DNA from: a virus
Virus record (IMG/VR): IMGVR_UViG_3300009073_000033
Coordinates: 1-25,986 of that record
Strand: one strand, 5' to 3'
DNA: 25,986 nt
Part shown: one piece after another, positions 7,509 to 15,436 of the stretch
Layout: each line of letters starts with the position of its first letter
How positions within the stretch are numbered: position 1 is the stretch's first letter
Position numbers and translations under genes: made by a program
The notes under the pieces: generated by a model
The model's database searches: none
Told to the model about the DNA's origin: nothing
What the model saw: the letters and a program-made list of their open reading frames with translations, nothing else

Positions 7509-10297
7509 TATTAGGAACTAATGCGCTAGAGCCTAAAACATGGACTGAACACAGCGTTCTTTCTGTTGATGCTTTTTTGCGTGAAACTTTTCCACAAGGT
7601 TTGCCTGAAACAGCTCGTATTTATAAAGGTTCTGTAAATCTGTTAAACGATATTACCCCTAAGTGTGAAAAAGAAATAGAGTGCATGAACTCTGTTGATG
7701 AAACAGTTTATGTTGTTGTATATCCAGGTGATCCGATAACTATTATTGTTGCCGTTGTTGTAGCTGTCGTTTCAGTTGTCGCTTCTTTATTGTTGGCCCC
7801 TAAGATACCTAACGTTTCGCAGAGAAATAATCAAAACCAAAGTTCAAATAACGAACTTTCGTCAAGAGGTAATAAATCGAGAATTGGCGCTAGAATACCT
7901 GACATATTCGGACAAGTTAGATCGTACCCCGATTTAATAGCGGTTCCTTATAAAGTCTTTGTTGCAAATATTGAATACGAAACAACTTATATGTGTGTTG
8001 GCCGTGGAGAATATTTGATTGAAGATATTCGAGAAGGTAGTACGATTATGTCAACTATCCAAGGCTCTAAAGTAGCTTTTTACGGCCCTGACACTTCTCC
8101 TAATATTGGTACGGCGCAACTCGCGATAGGTTCTCCTATAGGTGATCCACTTCTTGATATTAAAAGAATTGAAGCCTTTAATGGACAAGTTCTCAAAGCT
8201 ACAAATACCTCTAACCGAAGCTATTCAAGTTGGTTAAAATTCTCCAACAATGGAACCACACAAAAGCTTTTGATTGATCCTTCTGTTCTTAACACCGGTA
8301 GAAGTTACGGTTATTACGATTATGAATACGAAGATTATGAAGAAGACGATTATTACACAAACCCCATATTTAGCGCTGGCGATATTATCGAAATAACCGA
8401 TGATCTTTACGCCGGTGTATATACAATTGGTTACGTTAATGGTGCTGAAATGCAACTGTTGAACGCAACTACTGTTAACTCAAACTGGTCTTCTCTGTCC
8501 GGCACTACCGCTCAAGACAATACAGCTACTGTGTCAAAACAAAACCCTGACGCTGTTGGAGAATATCTATCTGATAAAAAAGACGCCGACACTTTTATTG
8601 TAAATGTTGTAGCCTTGAATGGTTTATATAAAGAAGACGCGGATCGTCAAATTGCGGCAAGTATTCAATACCGCATAACCATAACGCCTGTTAATTTAAG
8701 CGATGTTGCAACCGGCCCCGCTGAAGTATTCACAAACACAATTCGCGGCTCCTCTAGTGAAAAAACTTCAATAGGCCAGACGTTTTATTGTAAGCCTTCA
8801 TTTGTAGGCAGATGTAAAATATCAGCGGTTAGATTGACTGCTAACGATACAGCTTTTGATGGTAATGTTGTTGACGAAATAAAAATACGTGACGTTTATG
8901 CGGCTAAAAGAGTTGCCGATGGTGTTCATTTTGGAAATGTGACGACTGTTCATTCTCAAATAAAAGCAACAGATGGGGCTTTGGCGGTTAAAGATAGAAA
9001 ACTATCAGCTCTTGTTACAAGAAAGCTACCCGTTAAATTATCAAATAACACTTTTGATGAAAACGATTTACAACCAACTCGAAGCTTTGCTGATATACTT
9101 TGCTTTAACGCTCTTGATCCTTTTATCGGCAGACGTTCAATTAATCAAATAGATGTTCAAAATATTTATGATACTGAACAGGAAATAATTGATTATTTTG
9201 AAGACACCGAAAACGCAATAGAAGGTGAAAATTTTACAAGATTTGCATATACTTTTGATGCCGATAATATGTCTTTTGAAGAAACGGCGTCTATTATCTG
9301 TGGAACTGTCCACGTCACGCCTTATAGAAAATGGAACTTGATAAAAACTATTTTTGAGCGTCAAGAGGATAACCCTTCAATGGTTTTTAGCCATAGAAAT
9401 AAATTACCTGGAACCGAAACGCGAGCTTACAAATTTGGTATTTATAACGAACATGACGGGGTAGAATTAACTTACGTTTCACCTATCGATGATGCTTTGA
9501 TGACTATTAAGGTTCCAAATGATTTAATTACAAATCCTAAGAAAGTTCAAACTGTCGGCGTTCGTAATTCAAGACAAGCTTATGTTCACGCTTGGAGAAC
9601 TTGGAATAAGTTGATATACAATTATCTAAGCACTCAATTTGAAGCTACTGGCGAAGGTAATGTTCTTAAACGTCAAGATCATATACTTGTTTCCGATAAT
9701 ACCAACCCTGTTACTTTTGATGGTGAGATATTAGAACAGGCGGGTTTATCTTTGAAGCTTTCTCAAAATGTTGAACTTGAAGAAAACTTGACATATTATA
9801 TAGCTGTTCAACATACAAATAGGACGGTTCAAATAGTTGAATGTTCAAGCTCCTCTATGGGTAAAAATTACGTTCAACTTGTAACGCCTTTGACTTTTAA
9901 ATTAGCTTTTGAAGATGACTTATATTCAAGATCGGCGTTTAAAATATCAGAAGAAAGTTTAGTTTCGGTTGATAGATTTATTGTTAGTGAAAATAGAATT
10001 AATAGCAATATGTCCAGCGATGTTAAAGCTATTAATTACGATGCTCGTTATTACCAGAATGACAGTTTGAGCAATAATGCACCCGAACTTGATGTGAGTT
10101 CGCCTTTTGAGCCTGAACCGCCATATGTGCCGCCTACGCCAGAGCCAGAACCTGACCCTGTTCCCGATCAACCCGAACCCGATCCTACGCCAGAACCGGA
10201 GCCAGAGCCAGACCCGCCACCTTCTCCACCTGGACGCAATCCGCGTGAACCTGATTATATATTTGACCCCTCTAACCCGAATGAAAATATTCAATAA
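7496..10297 (+). CDS. Tail tip / host-specificity protein, J-like (933 aa)
   Basis: This is the large central tip protein that probably carries the receptor-binding apparatus. Residues 1-75 resemble the small lambda-I-like tail assembly domain. A hydrophobic, Val-rich segment follows (about 81-101), a hallmark of I/J-type proteins. A long beta-rich body comes next, and from about residue 870 a Pro/Glu/Asp-rich tail (PEPEPDP-type repeats) ends in a short polar tip. Residues about 272-287 form an unusual Tyr/Asp/Glu-rich run. The start at 7496 overlaps the peptidase gene. The proline-rich tail probably acts as a spacer to the fibre encoded next (inference). Confidence 0.82.
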   Translation: MQKVILGTNALEPKTWTEHSVLSVDAFLRETFPQGLPETARIYKGSVNLLNDITPKCEKEIECMNSVDETVYVVVYPGDPITIIVAVVVAVVSVVASLLLAPKIPNVSQRNNQNQSSNNELSSRGNKSRIGARIPDIFGQVRSYPDLIAVPYKVFVANIEYETTYMCVGRGEYLIEDIREGSTIMSTIQGSKVAFYGPDTSPNIGTAQLAIGSPIGDPLLDIKRIEAFNGQVLKATNTSNRSYSSWLKFSNNGTTQKLLIDPSVLNTGRSYGYYDYEYEDYEEDDYYTNPIFSAGDIIEITDDLYAGVYTIGYVNGAEMQLLNATTVNSNWSSLSGTTAQDNTATVSKQNPDAVGEYLSDKKDADTFIVNVVALNGLYKEDADRQIAASIQYRITITPVNLSDVATGPAEVFTNTIRGSSSEKTSIGQTFYCKPSFVGRCKISAVRLTANDTAFDGNVVDEIKIRDVYAAKRVADGVHFGNVTTVHSQIKATDGALAVKDRKLSALVTRKLPVKLSNNTFDENDLQPTRSFADILCFNALDPFIGRRSINQIDVQNIYDTEQEIIDYFEDTENAIEGENFTRFAYTFDADNMSFEETASIICGTVHVTPYRKWNLIKTIFERQEDNPSMVFSHRNKLPGTETRAYKFGIYNEHDGVELTYVSPIDDALMTIKVPNDLITNPKKVQTVGVRNSRQAYVHAWRTWNKLIYNYLSTQFEATGEGNVLKRQDHILVSDNTNPVTFDGEILEQAGLSLKLSQNVELEENLTYYIAVQHTNRTVQIVECSSSSMGKNYVQLVTPLTFKLAFEDDLYSRSAFKISEESLVSVDRFIVSENRINSNMSSDVKAINYDARYYQNDSLSNNAPELDVSSPFEPEPPYVPPTPEPEPDPVPDQPEPDPTPEPEPEPDPPPSPPGRNPREPDYIFDPSNPNENIQ

Positions 10298-10305
10298 ATC
10301 AGCTC

Positions 10306-10333
10306 TTGATATGCCTACAATATGTGATAGAGT
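10306..10333 (+). promoter_or_regulatory. Possible internal promoter before the fibre gene
   Basis: TTGATA at 10306-10311 and TAGAGT at 10328-10333 are separated by 16 bases, a plausible but imperfect sigma70 promoter just after the J-like gene. Readthrough from the upstream operon is equally possible. Confidence 0.3.
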
Positions 10334-10356
10334 TTTAACAAAATGGAGAATTGCCA

Positions 10357-11175
10357 GTGTCCGGTATTACTGAACAACAATTAATTAATGCAAAAACAGA
10401 CGCGGAAAGCTTAGAGGCTATCGTTAACGGTGGCCCTACTCAAACTGTTAGCACTAGGTTGGGGCGAAGTATTAAAACGTTAGCTAAAACTCTAGCTGAT
10501 ATGGAAGCTTTAACTTCTCCACCTGCTGTTGCAGAAAATACGTCTAGTATCAATCATATTGAAAATGCCGGTTTAGGTACTTCAATATTTATTTATATTG
10601 ATGCTGTTAATGGTAGTGATGCTGGCGATGGTTCTTTTGCAGCTCCTATACAAACAATGTCAGAATTAGGCGCAAGACTTGTGCAAGGCAGACGCCACAT
10701 TGTAAGACTTCTTAGTGATTTTGATTTTGATTACCGTGTTGAAATATCCGGTACTATACTTATTCAATTTGAAGGGCGCTCAACCGATAATTCAGCATTA
10801 CAAAATAGAACTATCAACGGTGTCAATTCTACAAACGTGCCTACTAGAACAGGGGGTATTGCTTTGCAACGCGGTTGCGCGGCTGTTCAATTTAACACAT
10901 GCACAATTAATTTGAACGATCCAACTTCAGGGGTAGGTTTCCTTGAAATAGGCAACGGTTTAATGACCACTTCTTTTTATAGTTGTTCATTCTCAAAATC
11001 TGCTTCTAATATAGCAACTATGTTACATCAAGTAAACCACTCTCTGATGACGGCTTTCTTTTCAGCAAGCGCGGTAACACCTATTGCTGGAAAAGTTGCT
11101 AATGGTATCGCCTCTGGTTCCGATCCCGCTCTATCGGCAACACGTCACTATCGCTCTAACATATCCGCTTGGTAG
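10357..11175 (+). CDS. Tail fibre / beta-helix-type protein (272 aa)
   Basis: The GTG at 10357 is preferred over the in-frame TTG at 10351 because GGAG (10345-10348) is 8 bases from the GTG and only 2 from the TTG. The N-terminus is helical and Ala/Thr-rich, as in fibre proteins that attach to the tail tip. From about residue 85 the IDAVNGSDAGDGS and APIQTMSEL elements match the opening of right-handed beta-helix fibres or depolymerases. Remaining residues are Ser/Thr/Asn-rich. No catalytic residues can be assigned. Probably a receptor-binding fibre. Confidence 0.65.
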   Translation: MSGITEQQLINAKTDAESLEAIVNGGPTQTVSTRLGRSIKTLAKTLADMEALTSPPAVAENTSSINHIENAGLGTSIFIYIDAVNGSDAGDGSFAAPIQTMSELGARLVQGRRHIVRLLSDFDFDYRVEISGTILIQFEGRSTDNSALQNRTINGVNSTNVPTRTGGIALQRGCAAVQFNTCTINLNDPTSGVGFLEIGNGLMTTSFYSCSFSKSASNIATMLHQVNHSLMTAFFSASAVTPIAGKVANGIASGSDPALSATRHYRSNISAW

Positions 11176-11184
11176 GAATTAATT

Positions 11185-11694
11185 ATGTCTAAATTATTTA
11201 ACGTTTTAATTGGTAACGAAAGAGTTCCTTATCCGGCAGAACAGTTAGCCGTTGATTTTCCACAAGAAGCTGAAGCCATGCTTTTTGAAGCTGCTAAATA
11301 TGAAGCTGTTGATTATGCTCACGATTACGGAGACGCTATGCGTCGATCTTTGTTAGACGGTGTTTCAGAGCTTCGTAGAGCGGCTTGGCCCACAAAGGGG
11401 CGCATTGCTGCAAACATTATTAAAGGCAACGCTCTTGAAGCTGAAATCGCCACTGTCCAGGCTGAAATTGATGAACGCGATGAAGGCGAAACGGTTGAAC
11501 AACTGGCCGGTATTCATTTAGCTAAAAGTGTAGCCCTCTTGACTGTTGACAATGTTATTGAAGGTATGACGCATAAAGCTGCAAAAGCTATCAACGCTTG
11601 TACCACACCGGCTGAACTAAAAGCTGTGACAGATAGTTTCATTGAATTGGCAGATACTAAAAAAGCGGCGATACTTGCAACTTTTAACAGCTAA
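11185..11694 (+). CDS. Helical protein after the fibre gene; possible fibre chaperone (169 aa)
   Basis: Apart from the first 30 residues the protein is predicted almost wholly alpha-helical (Ala/Glu-rich, with a segment around EAEIATVQAEIDERDEGE) and has no membrane helix. AGGA, overlapping the fibre stop codon, is its ribosome site. Its position just after a fibre gene is where tail-fibre assembly chaperones lie, but I do not see a family motif. It overlaps the next gene by one base (TAATG). Confidence 0.45.
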   Translation: MSKLFNVLIGNERVPYPAEQLAVDFPQEAEAMLFEAAKYEAVDYAHDYGDAMRRSLLDGVSELRRAAWPTKGRIAANIIKGNALEAEIATVQAEIDERDEGETVEQLAGIHLAKSVALLTVDNVIEGMTHKAAKAINACTTPAELKAVTDSFIELADTKKAAILATFNS

Positions 11695-12188
11695 TGCTTT
11701 ATTCTGATATTCGTGACAAAATGCAAAGCGGGGATTTACTCGCTTGGCGTTCTCGCACGTTGGCCGGTAAGTTCATTAGAGCTGTCACCGGCTATGAATA
11801 CTCTCACGTTGGTATAGTGTGGCGCAAAGCCTCTGAAGACGGCGTAGATCGAGTTTTCATCATAGAGGCTCGCGAATGGCGCGGTGTTGTGATCCGGCCA
11901 GCTTCAAAGGCTCTACCCTTCTCATGGCTATCTGTGGGCATATGGAACCAAGATGTTGAGGATTATTTGTTTCGCAAGCTTGGAAATCGTTATGATTGGC
12001 GCTCTATGATTAGAGCTGGACTTAGGCGAAAAGCTGTGGTAGATAATGCCTATCAGTGTGCAGAGTTCGCGGCTATGGCCTATATCAAAGCTAATGTGAT
12101 ACACCGGCTACCGCAACCAACCCCAGGTGAAATTGTTTCGCTCATGGAAAATGTCACAAAATCCGATATTATTCATCTTACCGGCTAA
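11694..12188 (+). CDS. Permuted papain-like (YiiX/NlpC-type) hydrolase (164 aa)
   Basis: The order His, acidic, Cys is that of circularly permuted NlpC/P60 (YiiX/YaeF-like) enzymes: SGDLLAWRS opens the fold, H38 lies in YEYSHVGIV, E58 in IIEARE, and C122 in YQCAEF. These enzymes are amidases, peptidases or lipid-acyl hydrolases. It is the last gene of the tail operon, so it could be a virion-associated or lysis-related wall enzyme (inference). No signal peptide or membrane helix is visible. It is the second papain-fold protein of the operon, distinct from the one at 7134-7508. Confidence 0.7.
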   Translation: MLYSDIRDKMQSGDLLAWRSRTLAGKFIRAVTGYEYSHVGIVWRKASEDGVDRVFIIEAREWRGVVIRPASKALPFSWLSVGIWNQDVEDYLFRKLGNRYDWRSMIRAGLRRKAVVDNAYQCAEFAAMAYIKANVIHRLPQPTPGEIVSLMENVTKSDIIHLTG

Positions 12189-12211
12189 AAGTTAGGCTTG
12201 CCTGATTTTAG
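12185..12211. terminator. Bidirectional terminator between convergent operons
   Basis: CTAAAA-g-TTAGGC, a TT turn, then GCCTGATTTTAG form a stem with one bulged G and T-rich or A-rich flanks on both strands. It covers the stop codons of both the hydrolase (+) and the DNA polymerase (-). The tight GC turn would open by a base pair or two. It probably ends both the tail and replication transcripts. Confidence 0.6.
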
Positions 12212-14211
12212 AACGGAATTTCGTCGTCAAGATCGAAGTCGTTATAGTCGCCGTTTTGCAATCTGTAATAACCAATATCAACAAGCATTTGTTTAGCTTC
12301 TTGTATATACCAAGTGTAATCCAGGTCTTCAGGCAAAGCGTAATTATCCGGTAACTCCATAAGCGGCCAAGCTCCACGGCTTTTAGAAACTTTGCCACCT
12401 TGTCCGGTTTCAATTATACCATGTTCGTCTTTTTTATAATACCAACGAACAGTTTTACCAACTAAGAAACCGTCTTTGTAGCCACCCCCTGCTACTTTGC
12501 GAACAGTTACGAATTTTCTAACGTCTTTGCAAGCTTTCACCGTTTCTTCAATGGGTTTGTTTTCAGTCAAAAATAGTTTTACCGCTTCGGAGCATATGGG
12601 GTTTTGGGGATTTTTCTTCATTGCAAATTCCCATTCTTCGTCTGCAAACGGATCAGAGAATTGACCTTTACCTTTTATTTTACCATTAGTTTTAACAGCA
12701 ATATACGTGTTGCAAGCTTGTGAATACATTGCCGAATATCTAGTTTCTTCAGTATCTAAACCCGTCATATTCTCCCATAATTTAACAAGTCTGTTGAACA
12801 ACTCATATTTATCTTTTGGAACAATGCAAACAACCCCGTCTGTGTTTGCGGATATTACTTTAAATCCATAATGCGTCATCATATCAATATACATTAATAA
12901 ACAAAGTTGTCCGGTGATAGTAACTTGTATGAAACCTTTAGGGGTATAAATTTTACTAAAAGGGGAGTTAGTTTTTCCAAACGTACCATTGATTGTAATT
13001 TTTAAACTATCGGCTGTCGATTTATCTTTGGCCCTTTTCGCACTAAGTCGCCTGTCAACAATGCTTTTATAAACCGGTAGAAATTCGTCACCCATTTGAA
13101 TAGGTGTTAATCCTTGGTTCAAAATAAGAGCCGGATAATAGCTAGCTACGTCACGATCAATTATATAACTATCTTCGTCTGCCTTGTAGGACATTGCTTT
13201 TTCTTGACTATGTAAACCACCTACTCCCATTTTATAAGAACCGTTATCTATCTCTATAACAAGATCGGTAAATTCTTCAGGTAGTTTTATACGTCCGTTG
13301 TGATCTGTTTTAAATTCACAATTTCTAAGAGTGTTTAGCATAGATCGTAGAGAAGTGTTTTCATAATGAATATAATCGGGTATGTCATAGAAATATGAAC
13401 GAAACGGTTCTATTTTAGGTTTGCGAATATAAGTGCCTTTTGCTTCAGAAACTTCTTTGTCAATAACAGCTTCGGCAATTTGAGCGTCAGATTTAGACCG
13501 TAAATCTATATTGTATTCAGCGCTCATTGTGCGGCGCAATTTCATTTGCTTAGAAAGTTTGTTGTAAATATCAATGTTATCGTCAAGATCATTTATATTA
13601 TAGTATTTAACAACGTCCATTTCTTCAGGTGTTAAAACGTGTTCAGCCGGGTAAGGTAAGTCTTGAATACGCTTTGCGTGTATTCGAGCTGCATACATTT
13701 TCAAAGAAGCAGTTAACGGAGTTACGGGTAAAAGGTCTATGGAATTGTAACCTCTTGTAGCAAAGCCCCATTTTTTACAAACTTGGTATCGTGACATTTC
13801 CATAACAATTATGTCATTCACCATTTCTTTCAATTGCGAAGGTTTAAGTTTTAAGCGTATCAATGCCCACAATAGAATATCGTCAAATTCGTGAGTGTTG
13901 AAACCTACGAAACAAAAATTATGAGTTAACCAAAGAGCTAGATCGGCAAACTCAAACGGCTTTTCTTCGCGATTTTCTATTGATAAAACACGTCCGGTTT
14001 GTATAGACTTAAACCCTAGACAATAATAGTTTTTGTAACTTTCAATATCGAAAGACAATTCGTTACCAACTTCAGCTTCAAGAGTATGATTGTTAAACCA
14101 TTCAATACTAGGTTGCGAATATTTAGGTGGAACGTAACGTTCTCCGAACAGCAAAGGCGGCTGTCGGCTTTTCTTGCGCATAGGCGTATTATCAAAAAAC
14201 TTAAACGACAT
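12208..14211 (-). CDS. Family B DNA polymerase with 3'-5' exonuclease (667 aa)
   Basis: Phage replicative polymerase. Exonuclease motifs are intact: Exo I D55/E57 (SFDIESYK), Exo II GFNTHEFD (N105, D110), Exo III YNIND (Y204, D208). Polymerase motif A is DVASYYP (D354), motif B KITINGTFG (K404), and motif C SANTDGV (N456, D458), where the first Asp of the usual DTD is Asn. The metal-binding second Asp remains, and I recall the NTDG form from other phage polymerases. At 667 aa it is compact. The C-terminus is FDLDDEIPF, strikingly like the bacterial SSB tail. It is the last gene of the replication operon and overlaps the clamp gene by one base (TAATG). Confidence 0.93.
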   Translation of the reverse strand: MSFKFFDNTPMRKKSRQPPLLFGERYVPPKYSQPSIEWFNNHTLEAEVGNELSFDIESYKNYYCLGFKSIQTGRVLSIENREEKPFEFADLALWLTHNFCFVGFNTHEFDDILLWALIRLKLKPSQLKEMVNDIIVMEMSRYQVCKKWGFATRGYNSIDLLPVTPLTASLKMYAARIHAKRIQDLPYPAEHVLTPEEMDVVKYYNINDLDDNIDIYNKLSKQMKLRRTMSAEYNIDLRSKSDAQIAEAVIDKEVSEAKGTYIRKPKIEPFRSYFYDIPDYIHYENTSLRSMLNTLRNCEFKTDHNGRIKLPEEFTDLVIEIDNGSYKMGVGGLHSQEKAMSYKADEDSYIIDRDVASYYPALILNQGLTPIQMGDEFLPVYKSIVDRRLSAKRAKDKSTADSLKITINGTFGKTNSPFSKIYTPKGFIQVTITGQLCLLMYIDMMTHYGFKVISANTDGVVCIVPKDKYELFNRLVKLWENMTGLDTEETRYSAMYSQACNTYIAVKTNGKIKGKGQFSDPFADEEWEFAMKKNPQNPICSEAVKLFLTENKPIEETVKACKDVRKFVTVRKVAGGGYKDGFLVGKTVRWYYKKDEHGIIETGQGGKVSKSRGAWPLMELPDNYALPEDLDYTWYIQEAKQMLVDIGYYRLQNGDYNDFDLDDEIPF

Positions 14212-15221
14212 TATTTAATTCGCCCTACTAAGCCTCTGAAACCTTCTCCGAATATCATACAAGCGTTAGGGTGAGAAGTGAAGTCAATAGAGTGTATATA
14301 TTTTTCCACGGATTTTAAATATTTAGCTCTAAAAGCCTGGCCTGTGTAGCCATAAAAAGCCAATTCGTCTTCAGCTTGAGAACCTATATTATGTGTTGAA
14401 CCTCTACCTTCAAAAGAATGTGATGAAACTTTATGATCTAACATATAAACGGTTTCATCTTCACTGAATGAAACAACAGCGTCGATAGCTTTAAAGAAGT
14501 CGCGAGGTATTGGTTTTGGGTTACAGTCTATGTTAAGCAAGCTGTTAACATTTGGGTATTTTTCCATATACAATTGTGTTCTAAACCAAGAGCCGTCTTC
14601 AAAATGTATAGTTATCGATCTATCACTAGCTCCAAAATAAACAGGTCTTTTATTTATTTTTGTTAAAACGTTAACGCTAGCTTTCGGCAAAAGTATATTA
14701 GTTGGTAAGTTGAAACCATGCCAAGCTTGTAATATAACATGAGTGTCAGTGCCTTCAACAGTTTGCCCATTTATGCAAACGCTGGAAGTTATTATACGAT
14801 CTTCTCTTTCGTCAACAATACCGGCTACCTTTTTTATCGCAGTTATAAAGCTTTCGTCAATTCCAACTTGAGCTGGATCGGGTACGATATAAGTAAAAGC
14901 TGAAGGATTTACACATTCTAAAACAACCTTCATTTTATCAGTTTGAAGTATTAGCGTTTCTCCGCTGTTTTCAGCGAACAATACTTTTGATCCGCATTTC
15001 TTTAGAGCGGTTAACATCTTAGTAGTTTGTGGGCATACTTTTAAATCAACGTCAATGGGATGGCCCAAAGCTATTGAACCGTTAAAAGTAACAGCCGTTT
15101 TGTTGAACAACCTAACGTGTTTTTCAGTTATACTAGCTGCGGGGTTTTTAGTCGCAATTAGATTAACGAAGCTGATAGCTTCTAACATTAAGTTTTTTGT
15201 CTTTCGTGTAGGTCTAGGCAT
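14211..15221 (-). CDS. DnaN-like DNA polymerase sliding clamp (336 aa)
   Basis: The overall pattern resembles a bacterial beta clamp: an N-terminal domain with AVTFNGSIALGHPI, then VCINGQTVEGTDTHVI (compare the DnaN 'ATDGHRL' region), LLPKASVNVLTKI, and MEKYPNVNSLL, matching the 'FPD...L' element. It ends with a beta-rich third domain. The usual length is about 365 aa, so it is slightly short. It would ring the DNA and hold the polymerase encoded next. No clamp-loader subunit is seen here, so loading probably relies on the host. It overlaps its neighbours by one base each. Similarity is remote, hence moderate confidence. Confidence 0.7.
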   Translation of the reverse strand: MPRPTRKTKNLMLEAISFVNLIATKNPAASITEKHVRLFNKTAVTFNGSIALGHPIDVDLKVCPQTTKMLTALKKCGSKVLFAENSGETLILQTDKMKVVLECVNPSAFTYIVPDPAQVGIDESFITAIKKVAGIVDEREDRIITSSVCINGQTVEGTDTHVILQAWHGFNLPTNILLPKASVNVLTKINKRPVYFGASDRSITIHFEDGSWFRTQLYMEKYPNVNSLLNIDCNPKPIPRDFFKAIDAVVSFSEDETVYMLDHKVSSHSFEGRGSTHNIGSQAEDELAFYGYTGQAFRAKYLKSVEKYIHSIDFTSHPNACMIFGEGFRGLVGRIK

Positions 15222-15436
15222 TAGAAAGGTATCTCCGTTATATCAACGTGCAACTCACAGCCTACGGCTATAACAGTAGCAGGGGGGCGCTTGTTAGCTT
15301 TCTCGCATACTTCGTAACCAAGATCAAAAAATTCACAATTGACACAGCTTTTACGCAAAGCCGGTGTCATAAGCTTTTCTATAAACTGTCTAAGTTCATA
15401 TTCCGTTTGATAATAAATATTTCTTTTATCAGTCAT
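15221..15436 (-). CDS. Small Cys-rich, probably zinc-binding protein with SSB-like tip (71 aa)
   Basis: C31 and C34 (CVNC), C44, C60 and H63 (VGCELH) form a C-x2-C-x9-C-x15-C-x2-H module that probably binds zinc. The RPPATVIAVGC segment is of a kind common in small phage proteins. A near-matching module lies at the C-terminus of the nuclease encoded at 17107-18015. The last residues, VDITEIPF, resemble the SSB C-terminal tip and share EIPF with the DNA polymerase. It overlaps the helicase gene by 8 bases and the clamp gene by one, so it belongs to the replication operon. Function unknown; an adaptor between replication proteins is an inference. Confidence 0.75.
   Translation of the reverse strand: MTDKRNIYYQTEYELRQFIEKLMTPALRKSCVNCEFFDLGYEVCEKANKRPPATVIAVGCELHVDITEIPF

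Noticed and set aside
9959-10294. 111-aa - strand frame rich in Trp and Arg
   Set aside because: The composition is the reverse reading of the Pro/Glu codon repeats; it lies wholly within a strong + strand gene.
10351-10356. TTG start for the fibre gene
   Set aside because: GGAG would be only 2 bases away; the GTG at 10357 has normal spacing.
10107-10373. 88-aa + strand frame overlapping the end of the J-like gene
   Set aside because: It is a shadow of the proline-rich repeat region and overlaps both the J-like and fibre genes with no ribosome site.
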